From contig NZ_CP051201.1 in the NCBI RefSeq assembly GCF_024181285.1, positions 2,914,001 through 2,978,000 on the forward strand: a stretch of 64,000 nucleotides of DNA, in the 5' to 3' direction. Positions 31,881-41,065 of this stretch are shown here, in pieces; the first letter of the stretch is position 1, and each line of letters opens with the position of its first letter. The stretch is from Treponema sp. OMZ 790 (GTDB lineage: Bacteria; Spirochaetota; Spirochaetia; Treponematales; Treponemataceae). A program made the translations under genes and the position numbers. The notes under the pieces were generated by a model. It ran no database searches. It was not told where the DNA came from and was given only the letters and a program-made list of their open reading frames with translations.

Positions 31881-33049
31881 TAAACATAGAATCAGACCTC
31901 CTTTATCAAAAGTATTTTTCGCAAGAAGAGCTCCTCCTCAATAAAAAGATAGGCTTGCAGTGGTTCGCTGCAGAAGACGAAGGCAGAACAGAAGACCCGA
32001 CCGAGTACAAAATACGCAAAGCCCGGGAAGAAGGAAGAGTTGCAAAAAGTCAAGACCTAAACGCTGCCATGGTTGTGCTGCTTCCCGTAATCACTCTTAT
32101 AATAATGGGGCCTTATATCTTTAAATCCTTAATGCAGGTTATTTCTTTCTTTTTTGAGCGCTGCACGACGGAAGACGTTTTAAACGGAGCATGGTTCGGT
32201 ATCTTTGTTTCGTATTTTTTTAGAACGGTTTTCCCGATAACCGCTGTTGCTTTAATTTCGGGAGTATTGGGAAACATTATTCAAAACAGAGGCTTTTTAT
32301 TTTCGACAAAGCCTATCAAGCCCGATTTTAAAAGGGTTACCCCCAATTTTGTACGCTTTTTTAAAAGAGCTTTATTTTCTGCCGAGGGGCTTTTTAATTT
32401 GGCAAAATCGCTTTTTAAGGTTGCTATTATAGGTTTTATAGGATATCTTGTTATAAAGAACAATATTACAAAGATGATAGCCCTGCTTCAATCCGATTTT
32501 ACTAATTCAATAATTTTTATCGCTAAAACGGCAGCTCAAATATTGGTCTATGCCTCCATCGCTCTGGTTCTTTTAAGTATTCCGGATTACTTTTTTCAAA
32601 AACGCCAGTTTTCCGAATCCTTAAAAATGTCAAAAACGGAAGTAACCGATGAGTACAAAGAATTGGAAGGAGACCCGATGGTAAAGGCCCAGATAAACAG
32701 ACAGATGCAGTCAATCCTGCAAAAAACCGGCATAAAAAATGTGCCTGATGCCGATGTCGTTATTACAAACCCGACCCACTATGCGGTCGCTCTTCAATGG
32801 AAACAAGGGGTTATGCCTGCTCCCATGGTTATATCGAAGGGAGTTGATGCGGCAGCCCAAAACATAAAAAGGATTGCCAAAGAAAACAACATTCCTACAA
32901 TTGAAAATGTTCCTCTGGCGCGGGCTCTTTATGCCAATGTAGATTTAGGACAGATAATTCCAAGCGAATACTATAAATCGCTTTCGATTATATTCTTAAA
33001 AATTTACTCGCTAAAAGAAAAAGAAATGTTAAGGAAAAGATGGAGGTAA
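31877..33049 (+). CDS. flhB: Flagellar export switch protein FlhB
   Basis: A 390-aa protein: a ~35-residue spirochaete-type N-terminal extension, EDPTEYKIRKAREEGRVAKS, four membrane helices, then the cytosolic domain with the autocleavage site ITNPTHYAVAL near residue 295. Cleavage between N and P switches export from rod/hook to filament substrates. The amphipathic EYKELEGDPMVKAQINRQMQ segment is the family linker. It overlaps fliR by four bases; flhA starts nine bases after its stop. Confidence 0.96.
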   Translation: MINIESDLLYQKYFSQEELLLNKKIGLQWFAAEDEGRTEDPTEYKIRKAREEGRVAKSQDLNAAMVVLLPVITLIIMGPYIFKSLMQVISFFFERCTTEDVLNGAWFGIFVSYFFRTVFPITAVALISGVLGNIIQNRGFLFSTKPIKPDFKRVTPNFVRFFKRALFSAEGLFNLAKSLFKVAIIGFIGYLVIKNNITKMIALLQSDFTNSIIFIAKTAAQILVYASIALVLLSIPDYFFQKRQFSESLKMSKTEVTDEYKELEGDPMVKAQINRQMQSILQKTGIKNVPDADVVITNPTHYAVALQWKQGVMPAPMVISKGVDAAAQNIKRIAKENNIPTIENVPLARALYANVDLGQIIPSEYYKSLSIIFLKIYSLKEKEMLRKRWR

Positions 33050-33057
33050 ATCGATAA

Positions 33058-35154
33058 ATGGCCGAAAACAGAATTTTTAAAGAAGCACCGAATGCCTTGG
33101 TAGCCGTGGGAGCTATCATGGTGATATTTGTGATTATTATTCCTCTACCTACAGCTCTTTTAGACTTTTTTATGGCTTTGAATCTTATATTCAGCCTTAT
33201 AATACTGCTCATAGTTTTATTTGTAGACAAACCTACGGAATTTACGGTTTTCCCGTCATTGCTTTTAGTATCCACCATATTCGGACTTGCTTTAAACGTT
33301 TCCTCTACAAGGCTCATTCTAACATATGGAGAAGCCTTTGACGGCAAAATGATAGCAGCCTTCAGTCAATTTGTTATAGGCTCTTCAGGAAATCAAGGCT
33401 TGGTCATAGGTTTTGTAGTTTTTATTATCTTAATTGCAGTACAAGCCTTTGTAATCACAAAGGGTGCGACAAGAATCGCTGAGGTTGCCGCCCGTTTTGC
33501 CTTAGACTTTAACAATACTAGGAGCATGTCTATAGAGGCGGAATACAACGCCGGCGTTATAACGGAGGCCGAGGCCAGAAAGAAAAAAGAAGACCTGCAA
33601 AGGTCTACCGACTTTTACGGAGCAATGGACGGTGCGAGTAAATTCGTTTCGGGGAACGTAAAAATAGGCATCTTTATCACCATTTTGAATATTGTAGCGG
33701 GCTTAATTGTAGGTATAGTGTTTAGACAAGAAGCCTTCGGCAAAGCATTGCAGATGTACACAAGGTTTACAATAGGAGACGGTCTTTTAGCCCAGCTTCC
33801 TTCTCTTTTTATTTCGGTTGCAACAGGTCTTGTAGTAACGCGTTCGGCTTCAACAGGTTCTTTCGGAAAAGATATCACCGATCAATTTGCACGCAATTCG
33901 ACTATTTATTACATCGCAGCTGTTACCTTGACGGTAATGGCAATTTTACCCGGCTTCCCGTCGATAATCTTAATTATAATTGCACTAAGTCTTGCCTTTC
34001 TCGGATGGCGTTTGCAGACTACAAAGGTAACAAGGGCCCAAAAAGAGCAGGCAGCTAAAGAGGCTCAAGCAGCATCGGAGCAAGCGGCAAAAAGTGAAAC
34101 GGATGATACTAAGGCCGTAAGTCCCTTAGACGATATATTGCTCCAATTCGGTTATGGTCTTCTTCCTCTTGTAGATCAAGAAAAAGGCGCCGAGCTTTTA
34201 TCCCGTATTAAACGAATACGAAAAGAAATCGCTTTGGAAACCGGCCTTGTTATGCCCGTTATCCGAATTGTAGATGCAATGAACCTTCCGCCGGATGAAT
34301 ATTGCATCACAATACAGGGCGCCGATATTGCAAGATCAAAGATAAGAATGGGGGCGTATCTTGCGGTAAACCCTGGAAACGTTCAAGATGAAATTCCCGG
34401 AGAGCCTACCTTAGATCCGGCCTTTGGTCTCCCTGCTATTTGGATATCGGAAGCAAATCAGCCTGCGGCCGAAAGAGCGGGGTATACGGTTATCGATCCG
34501 CCTTCGATAATAGCAACGCATTTAACTCATGTAATAAAAACTCATGCGGATGATATACTTTCAAGGCAGATGGTAAGCAACATGCTCGATTCCGTAAAAA
34601 AATTAAACCCCATTGTTGTCGAAGAAATTCAAACAAACGACAAACTTACTCTGGGCGACTTGCAAACCGTATTCAAGTGTCTTCTTAGAGAGAATGTATC
34701 CATACGGAATACTCCGGCTATTCTCGAAACTATATCCGACTATAGGCGCATAACGGGAGATATGTATATAATTGCCGAAAAAGTGCGTCAAAGATTGGGA
34801 AGGCAAATTGTTCAGCAATATTTGGGAGATGATAATTCGTTAAGAGCCTTTATGGTAGACTCAGCCTTTTTCCAAACCGTTTTGGCAAGCCGCATAGATA
34901 CTCTGACCGGGCCTCAGCCGGCAATCGATATTGAATCTAAAAAAGCATGGCTCAGGGCTGTTCAAACTGCATACAACAACTTTAATGCTCAATTTGTGGG
35001 AGTTGCCGTTATTCTTGTTCCCGAAGAAGGCCGGCTTTTAATAAAACGGCTTCTCGAATACGAAATGCCCATGGTTCCGGTCTTATCCGTTCCCGAAATT
35101 CCAAAAGACGTTTCAGTCATCGGTATGGGAAACATAACGCCTGAAATTCAATAA
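33058..35154 (+). CDS. flhA: Flagellar export ion-channel protein FlhA
   Basis: A 698-aa protein with eight membrane helices in the first ~310 residues. The conserved cytosolic FHIPEP-region equivalent reads MSIEAEYNAGVITEAEARKKKEDLQ followed by FYGAMDGASKFV. The C-terminal cytosolic domain (~350-698) docks export substrates. GGAGG is 11 bases ahead of the ATG. The last 98 bases, ending exactly at the TAA, are repeated at 39673-39770, so an inserted block separates the operon from what was once immediately downstream. The protein itself is full length and ends MGNITPEIQ. Confidence 0.96.
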   Translation: MAENRIFKEAPNALVAVGAIMVIFVIIIPLPTALLDFFMALNLIFSLIILLIVLFVDKPTEFTVFPSLLLVSTIFGLALNVSSTRLILTYGEAFDGKMIAAFSQFVIGSSGNQGLVIGFVVFIILIAVQAFVITKGATRIAEVAARFALDFNNTRSMSIEAEYNAGVITEAEARKKKEDLQRSTDFYGAMDGASKFVSGNVKIGIFITILNIVAGLIVGIVFRQEAFGKALQMYTRFTIGDGLLAQLPSLFISVATGLVVTRSASTGSFGKDITDQFARNSTIYYIAAVTLTVMAILPGFPSIILIIIALSLAFLGWRLQTTKVTRAQKEQAAKEAQAASEQAAKSETDDTKAVSPLDDILLQFGYGLLPLVDQEKGAELLSRIKRIRKEIALETGLVMPVIRIVDAMNLPPDEYCITIQGADIARSKIRMGAYLAVNPGNVQDEIPGEPTLDPAFGLPAIWISEANQPAAERAGYTVIDPPSIIATHLTHVIKTHADDILSRQMVSNMLDSVKKLNPIVVEEIQTNDKLTLGDLQTVFKCLLRENVSIRNTPAILETISDYRRITGDMYIIAEKVRQRLGRQIVQQYLGDDNSLRAFMVDSAFFQTVLASRIDTLTGPQPAIDIESKKAWLRAVQTAYNNFNAQFVGVAVILVPEEGRLLIKRLLEYEMPMVPVLSVPEIPKDVSVIGMGNITPEIQ
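35057..35154 (+). repeat. 98-bp direct repeat, copy 1 (3' end of flhA)
   Basis: The last 98 bases of flhA including its stop codon. They match 39673-39770 at 97 of 98 positions (T versus C in the GGTTCCGG/GGTCCCGG word). This is the left junction of the inserted exporter block. Confidence 0.95.
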
Positions 35155-35165
35155 GACTATATAAT

Positions 35166-35291
35166 TTATTCTAATATTCGGCAGTTTATTTCTTTAAACT
35201 GAAATAACTGCCGATCATTTGTCAAAAATAAATCGCAATCATAGATTACAGCAGCTGCAAGCTGTAAACTATCCATGTTTTTATGAGATTT
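35166..35291 (-). pseudogene. C-terminal remnant of a PIN-domain toxin
   Basis: The minus-strand frame reads KNMDSLQLAAAVIYDCDLF then LTNDRQLFQFKEINCRILE and stops. D-(S/A)-L-(H/Q)-L-A-A-A and F-(L)-T-N-D are the third and fourth conserved acidic motifs of PIN-domain ribonucleases (VapC type). Stops close the frame upstream at 35292-35294, so the N-terminal catalytic part is lost or out of frame. It was probably the toxin half of the module whose antitoxin remnant is at 35521. A hairpin (35179-35213) lies within the coding remnant. Confidence 0.7.
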
Positions 35292-35520
35292 TTAGGATCG
35301 AAATTAAAAGACAAAGACCTCGATACAAAAACGATATGGCTATTTAAAGAAATAGTATTGGTGAGGATGCCGGTATAAAATAAAAAGCCTGATGAGTTAA
35401 GATAAAAAATATTTTTAAACCGGACAAAATATAAAAAAATTGATATAATGCTAGGTATGGGGATTATAGAACGATATTTTAGAAATACCATGTTTTGAGT
35501 GTAAATGTAGAAATGAATTT

Positions 35521-35631
35521 TTAGGACTTAGATTCATTAATCGATACAACAAGAGTATCATCAAGCTGAAGCTGATTATATGCTTGATAAAGCTCGTATA
35601 GCGAACAAAGAATATCGCTTTTTGCTTCGCT
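35521..35631 (-). pseudogene. Remnant of an antitoxin-like reading frame
   Basis: A 36-codon open stretch ends in a stop at 35521-35523 and reads SDILCSLYELYQAYNQLQLD then DTLVVSINESKS. It lies upstream, on the same strand, of the PIN-toxin remnant, as an antitoxin should. The upstream frame is closed by stops, so no complete gene exists. Assignment rests on position and length, not on a recognised domain. Confidence 0.35.
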
Positions 35632-36001
35632 TTATAGAGCGGACGATACGGTTCTTTTGGATTAAAATGAGGAGTTAAAAGACGGTATGCAACTACCGAA
35701 AAATCACTTAAAAATAAGTATTTAATAGCTATTCAATTAGTTGAATAACACCGTTTCTATTGGTTTTACTTTATTTTTCTGCTTAGGTAACGATATAGGC
35801 TAAAAACAGGCTTTTTTACTGATTTTTATTATCACGAGGATTTAAGGCTGAAATTCTATAAGTGTTTGTAAATTATAGACTTATCAAATTATAGTATTTC
35901 AGAATTCTCATTCTATGTGATAATTAACAACTATGATACAGTCTATACAAAATATTTTTTTTAGTATAATGCAGATATGAATATCATCATAGGAGATGTG
36001 G
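35632..36001. other. Noncoding stretch ahead of the exporter pair
   Basis: No gene seen. It holds an imperfect inverted repeat with outer arms CTGAAAT (35848-35854) and ATTTCAG (35896-35902) and inner ATAAGT/ACTTAT. A TATAAT at 35965-35970 sits 31 bases before the ATG of the first exporter; the matching -35 position is poor. AGGAG follows seven bases before the start. Confidence 0.45.
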
Positions 36002-37774
36002 ATGAAAAAACACGGAGTTATAAATAACTCATTATATTTGTTTGGGAACATTTGGAAAGAAAGCAAGCTGCAATTTTTACTGATTTTTTTGCTGGTGCCG
36101 GCTACGATTTTGATGCCGTTTTTGCAAGCTTTTTTGCCTAAGGTGGTAATCGATGGTTTGACGCAAAAACTGCCGATAGCTACCTACTTGCAAAAAGTTC
36201 TATTGGTGGGAGCGGGACTTGCCATTGCAAAAATGCTTCTTGATCTTATGAACTATTTTATGGAACACGAGGGTCAAGAAATGCGACATTTCTATCGGTT
36301 AAAGCGAATAATCACTTCAGCAAAAATGGACTATGAAAAGTTTGCAAAAAAATCAACGCTAGAAAAAATGGATACGGCTGCAGATGCCGTCATGGGCTCT
36401 ATGGCTATCACTGCTCAGGCGGGGCGAATCTTTTCCAATTTGCTGGTTTCGCTTTTTGGTATGATAAGCTTTGTTCCATTTATTTTGCAAATACAACCAT
36501 TCTTACTTGTAATAATTTTTGTATCCTTTGCGATAAATTGTTTATATGGAATTTTTCTTGTTGACTATACGGAAAAAATTGTCGATACTTCTCAGGATTT
36601 GAACCGCAAACTGGAATATCTTTCAGGCAAAAGCAAAAATTGTAAATACGCCAAAGATATTCGTTTGTACAAGTTAGGCGGTTTATTTTTTGAAAGTTAT
36701 AAAACTTATAATGAAGCTCGTCATCAGTTACATACGAAGCTGGCAAATGCACGGTTTTTAGGAAACTTAATTGCAGCACTCTTTGTTTTTTTACGAGATG
36801 GACTTGCATATTTTTATTTGATACGACTTGCTTTAACGGGAAAAATTCCAATTGCGGAATTCGTTTTTCTTTTTCCGATAATCACAAGTTTTTCCGAATG
36901 GTTGATGTCTATCTCTGAACAAATTACTGATTTACGTGAAGGTTCGCTGGATATAGATTATTACCGGGAGTATTTATCAATTGCCGAAGAATATTCTTTT
37001 GGGGAACGAAATGCTTTACCGGAAAAATTTGACATCGAGTTAAAAAATGTTTGTTATCGGTATGAGGGAGCTGAGGAAAACACTTTACAAAATATAAACT
37101 TACATATTAAAGCAAACGAAAAGCTCGGCATCGTCGGAGTAAACGGTGCGGGGAAAACTACGCTCATAAATTTAATTATGAATTTTTTTCATCCGACATC
37201 GGGGGAAATTTTTATCGGTGGTGTAGACATTCGAGACTTTGGCGAAGAAGCGTTGAAAAAAATGTACGGTGCTGTGTTTCAAGATATTTTTATCCCGCCG
37301 GAAACAGTAAAAAATATTATTTGCTGTTCTCAAGTCAAATGCAACAAAAAACTTTTTGAAAAAGCAGTGAACGACTCCGGTTTTCAAAAAACGCTTTTAG
37401 AATTACCGAATAAAGAAGATACTTACTTGGTAAAAAGCACACGAACCGAAGCCGTGGATTTATCGGGCGGTCAGCAGCAACGGTTAATGCTTGCCCGGGT
37501 TTTATACAAGGACGCTCCGATTTTAATTTTAGATGAACCGACAGCCGCCCTTGACCCAATCGCCGAAAGTGAAATTTATGAGCATTATAATGAAATGACA
37601 AAAAACAAAACTTCGATTTTTATTTCTCATAGATTAGCTTCCACCAGATTTTGTGATCGTATTATTTTACTCGACGACGGCAAAATAATCGAAGAAGGTT
37701 CTCACGAAGAACTGATGAAACTCGGCGGACAATATAAACAAATGTTTGATGTTCAATCACAATATTATAATTAA
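36002..37774 (+). CDS. ABC exporter half-transporter A of the island pair
   Basis: A 590-aa fused membrane/ATPase protein. Start at 36002 with AGGAG seven bases upstream. Five to six membrane helices lie in the first ~310 residues. The ATPase part has Walker A GVNGAGKTT near 380, Q-loop VFQDIFIPP, signature LSGGQQQRLMLAR near 487, ILILDEPTAALDP and FISHRLA. All catalytic motifs are canonical. The next gene is a second exporter 10 bases on, so a heterodimer is likely. No substrate gene (peptide precursor or modification enzyme) is adjacent. Confidence 0.88.
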   Translation: MKKHGVINNSLYLFGNIWKESKLQFLLIFLLVPATILMPFLQAFLPKVVIDGLTQKLPIATYLQKVLLVGAGLAIAKMLLDLMNYFMEHEGQEMRHFYRLKRIITSAKMDYEKFAKKSTLEKMDTAADAVMGSMAITAQAGRIFSNLLVSLFGMISFVPFILQIQPFLLVIIFVSFAINCLYGIFLVDYTEKIVDTSQDLNRKLEYLSGKSKNCKYAKDIRLYKLGGLFFESYKTYNEARHQLHTKLANARFLGNLIAALFVFLRDGLAYFYLIRLALTGKIPIAEFVFLFPIITSFSEWLMSISEQITDLREGSLDIDYYREYLSIAEEYSFGERNALPEKFDIELKNVCYRYEGAEENTLQNINLHIKANEKLGIVGVNGAGKTTLINLIMNFFHPTSGEIFIGGVDIRDFGEEALKKMYGAVFQDIFIPPETVKNIICCSQVKCNKKLFEKAVNDSGFQKTLLELPNKEDTYLVKSTRTEAVDLSGGQQQRLMLARVLYKDAPILILDEPTAALDPIAESEIYEHYNEMTKNKTSIFISHRLASTRFCDRIILLDDGKIIEEGSHEELMKLGGQYKQMFDVQSQYYN

Positions 37775-37784
37775 GGAAACTATT

Positions 37785-39659
37785 ATGGAACTTGAAAAAA
37801 AATCTCGTAGCTTAAAAAAAGTTATAAAAACTTTTATCGAATCGATTAAGTTTTTACACAAACTGGACAAGGGGCTTGTGACATATTATGCTCTTATCGG
37901 TTTGATGGTGGGAGCAAAACCCTTTGTAAATATCTATGCTTTGAAACTTATCATAAATTCTATCTCAGCTCAAAAAACTTTTAAAGAAATTTTTATTCTT
38001 GCCTTGGCTACTGTTGTCTTAAATCTTTTGCTTGACTTAACGGAAAAGTTTTTAGGACACCACGCTTATTTTAGAATGGAGCTGATGACTGAAAAGCGGG
38101 ATATGGAATTCGGTCGAAAAAATACGACTATCGATTATGAACTTTTGGAAGATCCGAACTTACACATCGAGCTGGATAAAATGTACAACATGGATTATAA
38201 CGGTGGCTTCGGACTATGGAAGCAATTGGTGAACTGTATGGAACTTGTGCAAAATACTTTTTTGTTTATCTCCGGAATTATCCTTGCGATTCCGATGTAC
38301 AAAGCTGATGCTTCGATTTTCGGATTGCCTCTTTTTGCTCAAAATATAATCTTTACACTTTTAATTTTATTTATTTGCTTTTTACAAATTCATATCAATA
38401 CTGTTTCCTTACGCCGTATAGATAAGTTTGAAAAAAGCGATGTGTTTGAAAAAGAGCGCCCCTATTCTTACGCTGTTGATAGTCTTTTGGATTATAAAAT
38501 GGGAAAGGATATTCGCCTTTATAATTCGGAACTTTACAAAGGATATTTTGAAACACAAAATGAATTTGACAAAATGGTTAACCGTACGTTTCGTATTTTG
38601 CGTTTACCGGTAAAGCTTTCTTTATCTTTTTTTAATATTATTGGTTTGCTTGTGGTGTATTTATTTGTCGGATTAAAGGCTTACTATGAAGTAATATCTG
38701 TGGGAGATATTGTTCAGTATGCCGGAGCTGTTACTCAATTTGTTTTTGCGATTTCAGGTTTGACAACGGTTTTTAATGACATCACGAATAACTGCGATTT
38801 TTTTGATTTGTGTTTGGGCTTTATAAACTTAAGTGAGACAAAGTATAGCGGTACACAGCCGATAGAAAAACGCGACGGCAATCAATACGAGTTTGAATTC
38901 CGCAATGTTAGTTTTCGCTATCCCGGTACGGAAAAGTGTGTTCTTAAAAATATAAACTTAAAATTAAAAGCCGGAGAGCGGCTTGCTGTTGTCGGAATGA
39001 ACGGAAGCGGAAAAACTACTTTTATAAAACTTTTGGTTCGCTTGTACGATCCGAGCAAGGGCGAAATTCTCCTCAACGGAGTTCCTATTAAACAATTTGA
39101 TTATGACGAATACCTTAATTTACTTGCCGTCGTTTTTCAAGACTTTTCACTTTTCTCGTTTAAGTTGGGACAAAATGTTGCATCGGAATTAACGTACGAT
39201 AAAGAAAAAGCGCTTCGTGCGTTAAATGCAGCAAACTTTGTGCAATCGTTAGAAAAAATGCCGGAAGATTTAGACTCGTATCTTTATAATGACTACGAAG
39301 ACGGCGGTATGGAAATCTCCGGAGGTGAAGCGCAAAAAATTGCAATGGCAAGAGCAATTTACAAAGACGCTCCCTTTATAATTTTAGACGAACCCACCGC
39401 TGCCTTAGACCCGATTTCAGAAAGCGAAATCTATTCAGGCTTCGATAAAATTGTCGGTTCAAAAACCGCAATTTATATTTCGCATCGATTATCCTCCTGC
39501 CGTTTTTGTGATACAATACTCGTCTTCGATCATGGCGAGATTGTCCAAACCGGTTCCCACGATGAACTCGTCCAAAACAAAGCCGGAAAGTATTACGAAC
39601 TGTGGAGTGCCCAAGCACAGTACTACCGTGAGGAAGAGATTAGGGTGCTTTTTTCGTAA
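37785..39659 (+). CDS. ABC exporter half-transporter B of the island pair
   Basis: A 624-aa half-transporter. The start at 37785 (MELEKKSRSL) has AAGGA eight bases upstream; a longer in-frame start would overlap the previous gene. Membrane domain ~1-340, then Walker A GMNGSGKTT, Q-loop VFQDFSLFSF, signature ISGGEAQKIAMARA, FIILDEPTAALDP and YISHRLS. It shares MGKDIRLYNS with the YAKDIRLYKL of its partner and YGKEIRTYNL of the exporter at 10 kb, so all three come from one family, probably peptide or lipid exporters. Thirteen bases after its stop the duplicated flhA tail begins. Confidence 0.88.
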   Translation: MELEKKSRSLKKVIKTFIESIKFLHKLDKGLVTYYALIGLMVGAKPFVNIYALKLIINSISAQKTFKEIFILALATVVLNLLLDLTEKFLGHHAYFRMELMTEKRDMEFGRKNTTIDYELLEDPNLHIELDKMYNMDYNGGFGLWKQLVNCMELVQNTFLFISGIILAIPMYKADASIFGLPLFAQNIIFTLLILFICFLQIHINTVSLRRIDKFEKSDVFEKERPYSYAVDSLLDYKMGKDIRLYNSELYKGYFETQNEFDKMVNRTFRILRLPVKLSLSFFNIIGLLVVYLFVGLKAYYEVISVGDIVQYAGAVTQFVFAISGLTTVFNDITNNCDFFDLCLGFINLSETKYSGTQPIEKRDGNQYEFEFRNVSFRYPGTEKCVLKNINLKLKAGERLAVVGMNGSGKTTFIKLLVRLYDPSKGEILLNGVPIKQFDYDEYLNLLAVVFQDFSLFSFKLGQNVASELTYDKEKALRALNAANFVQSLEKMPEDLDSYLYNDYEDGGMEISGGEAQKIAMARAIYKDAPFIILDEPTAALDPISESEIYSGFDKIVGSKTAIYISHRLSSCRFCDTILVFDHGEIVQTGSHDELVQNKAGKYYELWSAQAQYYREEEIRVLFS

Positions 39660-39672
39660 CTATTATCAAGAA

Positions 39673-39770
39673 AATACGAAATGCCCATGGTCCCGGTCTT
39701 ATCCGTTCCCGAAATTCCAAAAGACGTTTCAGTCATCGGTATGGGAAACATAACGCCTGAAATTCAATAA
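39673..39770 (+). repeat. 98-bp direct repeat, copy 2 (flhA tail)
   Basis: Same sequence as 35057-35154 with one substitution, here not preceded by the rest of flhA. It still encodes the FlhA C-terminal tail in one frame up to TAA at 39768-39770, but has no start. Right junction of the exporter island. Confidence 0.95.
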
Positions 39771-39773
39771 TGA

Positions 39774-39802
39774 TTGACTTTTTTCTTAAATGATGGTAGA
39801 AT
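39774..39802 (+). promoter_or_regulatory. Promoter of rpoZ, six bases from the ATG (leaderless type)
   Basis: TTGACT (39774-39779), 17 bases, TAGAAT (39797-39802), then six bases and ATG at 39809. No ribosome site can fit between. The same arrangement with identical hexamers precedes the PTS gene at 47049. Confidence 0.7.
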
Positions 39803-39808
39803 GATGCC

Positions 39809-40015
39809 ATGATATTTCCATTAGAAGAACTCATCGAGTTTGATGACAATATTTACGAGATTACATGCGCATCGACAAGAAGGGCCTATCAGCTGGCTAA
39901 AATTCAAGATCCCAATGTCGAAAAAAGCGGAGACAAGGTTGTTTCAGCCGGAGCAAAGCAGATTTTTACCGGCGAGGTAAATTATCAGATAGAAAGGCAT
40001 CCCGAATTCAACTAA
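39809..40015 (+). CDS. rpoZ: RNA polymerase omega subunit (spirochaete type)
   Basis: A 68-aa protein aligned with the short omega subunits of spirochaetes: PLEELIEFDDNIYEITCAS then TRRAYQLAK, where the R-A-x-Q-L helix binds the beta-prime C-terminus, and a KVVSAGAKQIFTGEVNY segment equivalent to the family's (A)L-(R/K)-E-(I)-x-x-G-(x)-I/V block. Omega helps fold and retain beta-prime. The gene has a promoter six bases before the ATG and no Shine-Dalgarno. miaA follows 18 bases later. Confidence 0.75.
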   Translation: MIFPLEELIEFDDNIYEITCASTRRAYQLAKIQDPNVEKSGDKVVSAGAKQIFTGEVNYQIERHPEFN

Positions 40016-40033
40016 AATTTCAGCTTTAAAAGT

Positions 40034-41038
40034 TTGCGCATTCCTGTATTGATTTTTTTCGGAGCAACGGCTTCGGGGAAAACAAGCTTAGCTTCCGAAA
40101 TATTTTCTTATAAAAATTCAAAAGATTTCTCAAAAGAAGGCGGTGTTTCGGCTATTTCAGCTTGTGCCGAAGTTATAAGCGCCGACTCGGTACAGGTGTA
40201 TAAGCACCTGCATATCGGCTCGGCTTCCCCTTCAAAAGAAGAATTGGAAGACCTTCCCCATCATTTAATCGCCGTAAAAGAGCCCTCGGAAGAATTTTCG
40301 GCGGCCGATTTTGTGAGGGAGGCCGATAAGCTTTGCCCCGAAATATATGCGAGGGGCAAACTTCCGGTCTTGATGGGAGGCACGGCCTTTTTCTTAAAGA
40401 ATTTTATCTATGGACTTCCTGTGACTCCTACAGCCGACCCTAAAATCCGGGAGCACTTTCAAAAACGCGCAAAGGAAGAGGGTGCCGCCGTTCTTCTGGA
40501 TGAGCTAAAAACAATAGATCCTGTCTCGGCTCAGCGTCTCCATGTCCATGACGAATACAGAATAATAAGAGCTCACGAGGTTTTTGCCGCCTCAGGAAGG
40601 CCTTTAAGTTCTTTTGCCCTCCCCGAAACACCAAGAGAAGAATACGAGTTTTTTATCTTAAGTATTGAAAGAACCCGCTCTCTTCTATACGAAAGAATCG
40701 AAAAACGGGTCGATGCCATGTTTGCCGAGGGGCTTTATGATGAGGTAAAAAAGCTTTACGAAATGGGTTATACGGGGGAAAGCCCCGCTCTCAAAGCCAT
40801 AGGCTACAGGGAATTCTTCGATGAGAACAACCGCTTAAAACCCGAATCGGCCTTAGAAGAAGTCTCGGCTCTTATAAAACGGAATACCAAGCACTACGCC
40901 AAGCGGCAGGAAACCTTTTTTAAGACCATCCCCGATGTTCATCGCTACTTTATAGAAGGCGAAACCGAGATATTAAGGCTTTATAAGGATATTTGCGGGT
41001 TTTATGGGAAGAGGGTAAAAACAATGGAACTTGATTGA
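40034..41038 (+). CDS. miaA: tRNA dimethylallyltransferase
   Basis: Adds a dimethylallyl group to A37 of tRNAs reading UNN codons. The 334-aa product has the P-loop [11 protein letters not shown] at residues ~8-18, the catalytic [18 protein letters not shown] motif, and DLPHHLI. The family core [16 protein letters not shown] and the late [15 protein letters not shown] (tRNA-binding) also fit. Translation begins at TTG 40034, because the P-loop starts only a few residues on and a stop lies seven codons upstream; no other start is available. It is coupled to rpoZ. Confidence 0.94.
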   Translation: MRIPVLIFFGATASGKTSLASEIFSYKNSKDFSKEGGVSAISACAEVISADSVQVYKHLHIGSASPSKEELEDLPHHLIAVKEPSEEFSAADFVREADKLCPEIYARGKLPVLMGGTAFFLKNFIYGLPVTPTADPKIREHFQKRAKEEGAAVLLDELKTIDPVSAQRLHVHDEYRIIRAHEVFAASGRPLSSFALPETPREEYEFFILSIERTRSLLYERIEKRVDAMFAEGLYDEVKKLYEMGYTGESPALKAIGYREFFDENNRLKPESALEEVSALIKRNTKHYAKRQETFFKTIPDVHRYFIEGETEILRLYKDICGFYGKRVKTMELD

Positions 41039-41065
41039 TTAGTACTCAAGCTAAAAGAATAGGTG

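Larger units (their letters stand above)
35155..39770 (+). mobile_element. Inserted exporter island bounded by the flhA 3'-end duplication
   Basis: About 4.6 kb lying between two nearly identical 98-bp copies of the flhA 3' end. It contains remnants of a toxin-antitoxin module, a noncoding stretch with inverted repeats, and two complete ABC exporter genes. No integrase, transposase or other mobility gene is inside. The second copy ends three bases before the -35 box of rpoZ, so deletion by recombination between the copies would leave a normal flhA-rpoZ junction. Possible origins are site-specific integration that rebuilds the flhA end, as e14 rebuilds icd in E. coli, or single-crossover integration of a circle. 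Confidence 0.75.

Noticed and set aside
35179..35213. Hairpin just after flhA as its terminator
   Set aside because: No T-run follows and the arms lie inside the PIN-toxin remnant coding sequence; could be incidental.
35246..35491. 81-codon minus-strand frame downstream of flhA
   Set aside because: It is out of frame with the PIN-domain remnant and shows no motif; treated as part of the decayed module.
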